Positions 57,339 through 64,000 of a DNA stretch of 64,000 bases are shown here, piece after piece; position 1 is the first letter of the stretch; each line of letters opens with the position of its first letter. The translations under genes were made by a program, and so were the position numbers. Origin of the DNA: Gamarada debralockiae (taxonomy: Eukaryota > Ascomycota > Leotiomycetes > Helotiales > Hyphodiscaceae); contig NXFV01001323.1 in the NCBI GenBank assembly GCA_002803225.1, forward strand, positions 1 through 64,000. Reading direction: 5' to 3'. The notes beneath the pieces were generated by a model. That model saw only the letters and a list, made by a program, of their open reading frames with translations. It searched no databases and was not told the origin of the DNA.

Positions 57339-58661
57339 TCATCGGCCGTGGGCCATGGGTGCTTGATCCTTCTCCCACTCAACATAATCCTTCTGTATCG
57401 AATCGAGCTCCTTCTTCAAGTGAACCAATTGCGTTTGGTAATCCTCCAGTATCTGTCACAGGTCAGCATTATCCGAGAAACATACGAAGTTCATCATACC
57501 TTCTGCGCCCACTTGTTCGTCTGCTCGTCCAATACCTGCCCAGCTGGCTGGCCGTTCTTCTCGATTTCGTTCCTCAGCAATCGTGCCCGCTCTTGAACGG
57601 TGACCATTCTCGCCCAGATCTCTTCCTGTCTTGCATCCAATCCCGGATCATTGACACTCTTTTCCAGCGCTACCAACTTCGCCTTCAGATCTTCCTCATC
57701 ACCACCCATTGCATATCCACGATTTCTCAGAATTTGCACCTTCGTTGCCAACACCAGACATCTCCGCTTGAGCACAACGTGCTTTCTCTTTGCATCCATT
57801 GTCCTGATACTGGTGATGGTCTCGTGACGCTGTAAGAGTTCCTCCAGCTGCTTGTTTATCCTATGGAGTTCGCTGTTGAAGACCGACAGGTTCTGGGCTT
57901 GGACAGTCAATCTTTCTGCCAGTTGTGAAAATCCGGTGCAGAGCACTGGGACGTATCCAGGACCAGGTTTCAATTTGAGAGCATCCTCCCATTTCTTTGG
58001 GTCTTCATTGGGGCCAGGTCGGAAGAATTCTTGAGTATGCGGAGGGACTTTGTTGTAGAAGTAGTGTTGAAAGGCGCAATTCGGGCTGCCGGTATCCCAT
58101 TGATCGAGGACGGTTTTGATTTGATCAGGAATGCTCTTCTCACCTTTGAAATGTTAGCACAGCCCGGGAAGAGGCTTGGAGGAACTTACGGGGATTAATA
58201 CCGCTGTTAGGTTGCCATAATGAGTTGTTAAATTGACTCTGCTGTGATTGTGCAAGGCCTTGGTTTTGCGTGTTGAAAAGGCTGCCAGTCTGTTGCGGTT
58301 GTGGCTGGTTGCTCTGACCAAGTCCACCAAACAGACCTGTATTCTGCTGTGGTTGATTTTGCTGCTGCATGCTGCCGCCAAATATTCCTCCCGGCTGCTG
58401 CTGGTTTTGTTGATTGTTTTGTCCGCCGAAAATGGACCCCGTCTGCTGTTGGTTTTGGTTATTCTGACCCAGGCCTCCAAACAACCCAGTACTCTGCGGT
58501 TGGTTTTGCTGAGTGTTTTGCCCGAGTGAACCAAAAATATTGCTACCAGTCTGCTGATTCTGTCCAGTCGTCGGAGCGCCAAATATGCCTCCGCCTGTCT
58601 GTTGCCCAGTTGCACCAGATCCCAATATGCCACCGCCCGTCTGCTGAGTTGAAGAGAACAT
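57339..58661 (-). CDS. NUP57: FG nucleoporin Nup57/Nup54
   Basis: Three exons (58661-58190, 58143-57500, 57452-57339; introns 46 and 47 bp) encode 409 residues. The N-terminal 150 residues are a Gln/Asn/Gly-rich domain with GLFGGLGQ, SIFGGQ and GIFGGS repeats, the FG barrier of the central channel. The C-terminal part is the alpha-helical Nup54 domain (PDQIKTVLDQWDTGSPNCAF, YVPVLCTGFSQLAERL, then coiled coil) that assembles with Nsp1 and Nup49. The short last exon (ILEDYQTQLVHLKKELDSIQ) completes the final helix. The start is the ATG at 58661; the frame is open further upstream, but that part has no FG character. Confidence 0.93.
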
Positions 58662-59120
58662 GGTGGAGGTTGCCGAGGAAGGAAGAATGTAGCGATGTGC
58701 GATCGTATGTAGAATGACCACGAAGGTTACGGTTCTTTGTTGGAAGATGGTGCGAAGCAGAACATGGAGCTCTTGGACGTGAAGCGCGTCGAATCTCGAA
58801 GATCGATGTTGCACGGTACGGAGGATGGTGCAAAGGTTGGATTGCAGGTCGCAAAGAGCGTGGAGTGATATCAAGCTCCTGGTATTTTCGAAATCATCTT
58901 GTGAAGAATTGAAGGAGAAAATGGGCAATACGAAGAATTATTGCTGTCGCGATGTTGAAGCTGAAGCTCTGCTCTCCCAAATTTTGGATCGCGGTTGTCG
59001 CTTCTCGCACCAATCAGATGTGACGTGTTCCTGATCTCACTCGAGCTTCCTTGAGCTCCGAATTCTGCAACAATTAATTGCGTCTCCCACAAACATTCCA
59101 CCTCCGCGAATAACTTCAAG
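58662..59120. promoter_or_regulatory. Divergent promoter region, NUP57 / complex I subunit
   Basis: 459 bp between divergent start codons. No other gene was seen. Confidence 0.5.
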
Positions 59121-59907
59121 ATGTCTGGGCGACAGGCAAGGTAAGTTGCTGCTATGCCCACGTTCCGCAGTTGCGGAACCCGAACTGATCAATTTCAATT
59201 GCAGATTCAATCAAACCACCCTCATTGACACAACACCCCTCCCACCCGAGATCCCACCTGTCCAGGAAATCGGAAGCAGCTCAGCGCCACTGCTGTCTGC
59301 TAGTTTCTTCATTGGAGCGAGATGCAAGCCCTACAACGATGATTTCATGCAATGCAAGAACGAGAACCCGGGAAAGGGAGAGATGGAATGTTTGAAGGAG
59401 GGCCGAAGAGTTACAAGATGTGCGAAGAGCGTGTGAGTAGCCTATATGACGGCGAAGACCGGACTTATCTTTGCTTGGATTCCGGAGACATTGAATATGG
59501 GTTGACATGCGAGTGTCTTGCAGGATCGAAGATGTCAACAAGCACTGCCTCGAGGAATTCCGCAAACACTGGACCTGCCTTGACAACAACAACCAACAAT
59601 TATGGCAATGCAGACCGGCAGAGTGGAAGCTCAACAAATGTGTATTCGATAACCTGGTAAGTTCGCGGCGGTTTTGCCTTGTGCTCTCGGAATCGGTGTT
59701 GACAATATGCGTTCCTCAGAAACTCGAGAAAGTCATCCCAGATACGCCCAAGGGCGAGACACCAGTCCATCTCCGAACCAGACAAGTAAGAGATAACTTC
59801 CTTCCAATGAACTTTATCAAGGCTCCTGATACTGTCCCTCCATGTCTCCTCGAAGCCGTACCAGCAGACACTGACTGTCTCAGACCTACTCGCACAACGG
59901 GCCATAA
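59121..59907 (+). CDS. NADH:ubiquinone oxidoreductase (complex I) CHCH subunit, NDUFA8/20.8-kDa type
   Basis: Five exons (59121-59140, 59205-59432, 59524-59656, 59720-59785, 59884-59907) encode 156 residues. Four CX9C pairs are seen: C-KPYNDDFMQ-C, C-LKEGRRVTR-C, C-LEEFRKHWT-C and C-RPAEWKLNK-C. This is the double CHCH arrangement of NDUFA8 and its fungal homologue. The N-terminus (MSGRQARFNQTTLIDTTPLP) lacks a presequence, as expected for a Mia40 substrate of the intermembrane space. The last exon (TYSHNGP) is short. It was chosen because its acceptor follows CTGAC and TGTCTCAG and because family members end a few residues after HLRxRQ. Reading through that intron would instead add about 85 unrelated residues. 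Confidence 0.9.
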
Positions 59908-62900
59908 CGGATGGCGATATGCAGCAGTGGATAGTCGGAATTGTATGTATATAACATTGCGGAATGGAATTTCAATCACCAAATCCCGGGCTACAGTATT
60001 GCACGCGGGATGTCCAACCTTTTCGCTTGACTCTATTTAATCTGTCTCTCTCAACACAGCGTTTTGCTTCTCCGATATTGACAACATTTCCTTCGCACAA
60101 TCTACGCACATATATATGAAAGTTCTTGATCACGTGGACTTTATGCTCTGTTCTTTCTACCGTCAGCCATGTGAGGGCCAAATGAGGCTTCTGCGGGCAT
60201 TCTTCTCAAGTTTCGACAATACGATTTATGAACGGAAGTTTTAGTCTCTTTCAATGGGGAATGTGCTTGTGATTCAACAGGTTTTGGATTGTGGAATTGA
60301 TTCAAAGTCCGAAAGCCAGATATTCCTGGCCGTGCTGAACTGGTTATGAAGACGCCGCTTATCAGCCATACATTCTCAATTCATACGTTGGGTTATTTCT
60401 AAAGGGATGCTGTTGGGATGATTCCAAGGTCCCACTCAAGACTCTACTCCTTCGTTCTGTCACAATTCTTTGCATTCTTGATTAGCTCTCTCCACTCATA
60501 ACTCTCTTACGAGTCACGTGTCCCCGCCTTGATCCTTCTTCCCAAGGCTTCGTGGGTTGCCCCTATATCTTCAACGCAACTCAAGACATTCTTGCAAGCT
60601 CACCTTGAGTTACAGATTCACTCAACCTTGGTCGTCGTCGACTACAAGCTCCACTAATCGACCTGTCGTTGTCGCTGTCGACGTCACGCAAAAAGTACAG
60701 GTTCAGGCATGAACCTCCTCCCCCTGAGATTTTTATAAAAGACCCCCCTCACTGTTCTCCATCTCACTCAACCTTCGCTCCTCAACAGCCTTTCGATCTC
60801 CAACCACAACTCAGCATACATTCAACTTTATCTTCTTTGAAGCTCATCACTTCAATACAGAGAACTACTCAGGTAAGTCACTCAACTTTCTTCAATAACA
60901 AATCTCGCTCTATCAACTCTCATACTACCTCAACTTCTTCTCTGTTCGAGACTTGCATCCCAGCTCTCTCTTTCAGCTTTGCTTGTCATGATTCACATCC
61001 ACCATCTACTATTCCTCATTCACCTCATACCCCTTTCGGCCCTTCAGATCCATCAACTCACTCTCCTCCCAGGTTGCTAACAACTTGGCCTTTGGTCTTT
61101 CAGATACCTAACATATTCAAACACAATATTCATCAAACTCGATCACCTCCATCACCCACGCAGAAATACTGCCTCGCATCACTCTCCAATCATAGCTGAA
61201 GATTAGTTCAAGGACAACGTAGAGGATAAGCCCACGTTGTTCATCAACGCCAACCTACCAGAATCCCTTGCTTCTCAAACTGCCTTTACAGCCTCGAGTG
61301 CGGCTTAAGTACTCCGTTCTAAGGCAAAGTGCAAGAAAGTGTGTTCAATCAGATTCCGAACAAGCGCAGGCCCTTCATAAGACTACCCCAGTGGTTTTCA
61401 ATGCGTTGCCGTTTTGCGAGGTGATCATAGACAAAGTTTGTCAACGATCAGCGGGTCAAACTCACTTAGAACCGGTATGTCATTCCCCAAGGTCAGCTTG
61501 TTCTCTAATTTCATCACCAATCAATATTGGTACGAGGTTCATTTGCTGACTCTTATCACAGAGCCAATCTTAAGCGGAACCGAGCAGTACAAGACTTTGT
61601 GCTGGGCTCATTAGTAGCACATTTGGAGGAAACTCAACTCCGAGCAGCGCCATCTTGAAATTTCCCGGCCTGTTGCCACCCCATTCTCTCAGAGCTTGCA
61701 CCACAATTATCGTTCAGTCATCCTGCAACGGCGACGATAACCCAGAAGCTGCCTTTCGAACCGCGGTTGAGTTTCTTTGCCCAAAGAATGGAAGACGAGA
61801 CTTGAAGTCCTTTTCCAGGATGTGTAAGGCCACTTCTCAAATTCTGCCGGTGTCGATGACCAGGACGACATCAAATGCCTAAGGCGAATCGCAGATACCT
61901 AGCAAAGCTCAAGCTCGACTATCCTCTTTGGAAGTCGACTGACGTTCTGAGATCGACTTCGCAATTAAAGCTCATAAAAGACAAAAATGTTCTGAGTGTT
62001 GTGGACTGGACTGGACTGGACTGGAGTCCTCAAAATTGCCAACTGGATCTCCCTTGCCGCAGAAATCGGAGCATTCACATCATTGCCACTAGCGACTCGG
62101 AGTCATTTAGAACAGGTTTTCCTTGGTCTCGTCCTACATTCCCTCTAAAAGCCATCATCTCCGCAACAAATACTTTTCCAGCAAGTTTTCCTTGGTGCCG
62201 TCTCACATCCCCCTAACAGTCCTGACATCCACGACCAAATATCTACTTCGTAAGTTTTCCTTGATCTCATTTCACAACACATGCATTCACTAGCACTCTC
62301 AGCGTCAAATGAATAACTCCTCACGACACAACAGCCTGGCATTTGAGAGGGAGGGCAATCATCGCATATTTCTGTACATAGTCAGTCTTCCAATAAAAGT
62401 GAAAGTTCCCAAATTCTTTGATGTGTGCTCATGTGAGATGCTCAAGTGAATTGAACGACTTCAAGTTGCCTAATCCGACTAGAGCCTGAGAGGTAGGGCC
62501 TTGGCTAGATACCACGTTGCTCAATCAAAGCTAATTCATAGTCGCTTCAAATCTAATAGAAATGAGATCCTTCAAATATTCTTGCCTCATTAATCTTTGC
62601 TCATGCGAATTGAACAACTAGAAGCTGCCGTGACAGGCGAGAGCCTGAGTACTCACGAAGGTTCTCGTCAAATACCCAATTGTTCAGTCGAAATGAAACG
62701 TCATCTGTGGCTCCTGCGAGACGAGACCCAGGATGTCCATGAATGAAGCAACTTCATCGCACGTGCATTTCCATCTCCTCAAAAGACCAACTCACCTCAA
62801 CAACTCCTCTCAACAACTCCTTCAAACCCACTCCCGCCTCAAGCACCCTGAAGTCCTCTTTTACCATTAACAGGCCCAAACAGAGCGAAGGAATCTTTTG

Positions 62901-63032
62901 AATTATACTTATCAGAATCTCATGTCTCAATGCAGTGTATGTCTGTCTATGAACATCTGCAGTCTAATGCATCAAACGCCCCGCAGCATCGTCACTCCTC
63001 TCAGAAAACAGAACTAAGGCTAAAGCCCTCAT
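59908..63032. other. 3.1-kb stretch without a confident gene
   Basis: A pyrimidine-rich open frame at 60669-61199 (176 codons) is low complexity (Ser/Pro/Thr/His) and not convincing as protein. It includes a good splice donor, CAGGTAAGT, near 60870, so the area could be a spliced untranslated leader or a non-coding RNA. A (TGGAC) microsatellite lies at 62002-62024 and a 69-bp tandem repeat at 62111-62290. Two related stretches occur near 62440-62495 and 62600-62655 (GAATTGAACGACTTCAAG versus GAATTGAACAACTAGAAG, then AGAGCCTGAG). Confidence 0.45.
62111..62290. repeat. 69-bp tandem repeat, about 2.6 copies
   Basis: GTTTTCCTTGG recurs at exactly 69-bp spacing (62116, 62185, 62254; the third copy reads GTTTTCCTTGA). 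Flanking text is related in copies 1 and 2 (CTCGTCCTACATTCCCTCTAA against CCGTCTCACATCCCCCTAAC) and weakens in copy 3. Confidence 0.65.
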
Positions 63033-64000
63033 CTAAGCAAGAGTCTTAGCCTCTCCCTCCTTCAGCTTACCCGCGCCAACAAGTCTCTTAACCTCCTCAG
63101 CCCAAACACTCTTAATTTCATCCGCAACCTTCAAGCCCTGCAACTTGCCTGCCAAAGCCGCAACCTCATCCGGATCGACCTTGCCCTGTATAAGCTCCAC
63201 ATCATTAAGCACAGCATCAATCGTAGCAGCCGATGGTTCGCCGTCAACGAAGTAATTCGCATCCTTGACGGAACCCTTCAGCACACGACGATTCTTCTTG
63301 ACAGCAGTCTTCGCAGCCTCCTTAGCCTTCTTGCCCTGCTCCTTCTCCGCCTTAGCTTTCTCCTCGGCTTCCTTCGCCTCTCTCTCCTTTTTCTCCTTCT
63401 CGGCCTTCGCGTCATCAGCGGCCTTCTTATCGGCAGCCTCCTTCTCTAGACGCTTCTTGTTCTTCGCAGCGTTGGCCTGTTGGCGGAAAAGCTTGATGCG
63501 CTCATCACCAGCCATAGCATCATCGACAAGCTTGCGGAGACGAGCAGAATCTTCGGTCTTCTTCTTCTTGCGCGCATTATTATTCTTACGCTCCATATGA
63601 CGCTTCTGATCACGGTTTTCATTGTCATCAGGAACATCCTCATCCTGGTACTCAAACGAGCGCCAGGAGTCGAAGTTGTAGAAGAAGTTGTAGAACTCGT
63701 CAACCTCCTCCTTTGTGCTGTTCTTGTCACCGAACTTGGGGACGGGTTGAATTCGGGAGAATCGTCCTTCAGACTTCATGACCTTGCCCCACAGAGAGTA
63801 GAACTTGTCGCCCTTGGCTTCTTTCTTGGAGGGAGGCTCGATATCGGCATGCTCGTCGACGGAGTCAAATTGACGACGCTTGACTGGGTCAAGGAGGATT
63901 TCGGTGGCTTTTTGGATACATTTGAAGAAGCTGTCATCTTCGGTGCTACCGGCGGCTGCTTTCTTATCAGGGTGGTGACGGAGAACTTTCTTTCGGTGGG
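63033..64000 (-). CDS. ZUO1: Zuotin (ribosome-associated J-protein), 3' part
   Basis: The window edge cuts the gene; the visible 3' part encodes about 322 residues. It opens inside the J-domain with RKKVLRHHPDKK, containing the HPD signature that stimulates Hsp70 ATPase. Next come LDPVKRRQFDSVDEHADI, FYSLWGKVMKSEGRFSRIQP and FGDKNSTKEEVDEFYNFFYN, the zuotin homology domain. A Lys/Glu/Ala-rich charged region that contacts ribosomal RNA follows, then a helical C-terminus ending GEAKTLA. Zuotin pairs with Ssz1 in the ribosome-associated complex at the nascent-chain exit. No intron is seen in this part. Confidence 0.95.
   Translation of the reverse strand, partial: HRKKVLRHHPDKKAAAGSTEDDSFFKCIQKATEILLDPVKRRQFDSVDEHADIEPPSKKEAKGDKFYSLWGKVMKSEGRFSRIQPVPKFGDKNSTKEEVDEFYNFFYNFDSWRSFEYQDEDVPDDNENRDQKRHMERKNNNARKKKKTEDSARLRKLVDDAMAGDERIKLFRQQANAAKNKKRLEKEAADKKAADDAKAEKEKKEREAKEAEEKAKAEKEQGKKAKEAAKTAVKKNRRVLKGSVKDANYFVDGEPSAATIDAVLNDVELIQGKVDPDEVAALAGKLQGLKVADEIKSVWAEEVKRLVGAGKLKEGEAKTLA

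Noticed and set aside
60669..61199. 176-codon open frame
   Set aside because: Low-complexity Ser/Pro/His/Thr composition with no domain; more like a pyrimidine-rich untranslated region.
1..64000. CRISPR arrays, bacterial operons, riboswitches
   Set aside because: None seen; introns and gene families show a eukaryotic nuclear genome.

Overview
The window is nuclear DNA of a filamentous ascomycete (Pezizomycotina). Support: short spliceosomal introns (about 41-160 bp, mostly 45-65 bp, with GTNNGT-like donors and CTGAC/CTAAC branch sites), fungal-only families (RTA1, WSC, Zn2Cys6, NACHT-WD40 NLRs, CBM1 cellulases) and relics whose stop codons look like C-to-T (RIP-type) changes. The repertoire would suit a plant-associated or saprotrophic Leotiomycetes-like fungus, but the species cannot be fixed from the sequence. 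I rebuilt gene models by joining exons across GT-AG introns; every multi-exon model given closes in frame.

Layout. 0-4 kb: a Zn2Cys6 factor and an RTA1 membrane protein, with decayed copies of both between them. 5.2-7.3 kb: a GMC-oxidoreductase pseudogene. 8.4-11.3 kb: a TA-flanked palindrome, a Ser/Thr-rich single-pass surface protein and a small secreted protein. 11.6-17.3 kb: a divergent carbohydrate-active pair, GH27 alpha-galactosidase and CBM1-GH5 glucanase. 17.3-22.9 kb: relics, including an SF1-helicase fragment split by a pogo/Fot1-type MITE. 22.9-29.5 kb: secreted aspartic protease, molybdenum oxidoreductase, and a bZIP gene with a damaged or alternatively spliced basic region. 30.3 kb: a second MITE. 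32.3-37 kb: a 1250-residue NLR (amyloid-like motif, NACHT, 13 near-identical WD40 repeats) head to head with a decayed HeLo gene. 37.3-39.2 kb: a DNA-binding-domain-only Zn2Cys6 gene and a membrane-protein gene. 40.5-45.6 kb: a zinc metalloprotease with a lectin-like domain and a small secreted protein. 47.3-51.3 kb: housekeeping genes for glycine decarboxylase P-protein and Tom5. 53.2-55.8 kb: a six-WSC-domain secreted protein with a 2-nt micro-exon. 56.2-64 kb: GNAT acetyltransferase, nucleoporin Nup57/54, a complex I CHCH subunit, a 3.1-kb stretch without a gene, and the 3' part of zuotin.

How parts fit. The right half is largely conserved housekeeping sequence and the left and middle are accessory. 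The most interesting locus is 32.3-37.0 kb. Its gene order, an NLR carrying a short HET-s-type amyloid motif facing a HeLo-domain gene across 249 bp, matches the NLR/HeLo amyloid-signalling cell-death pairs known from fungal heterokaryon incompatibility. Here the sensor looks intact and its HeLo partner is broken.
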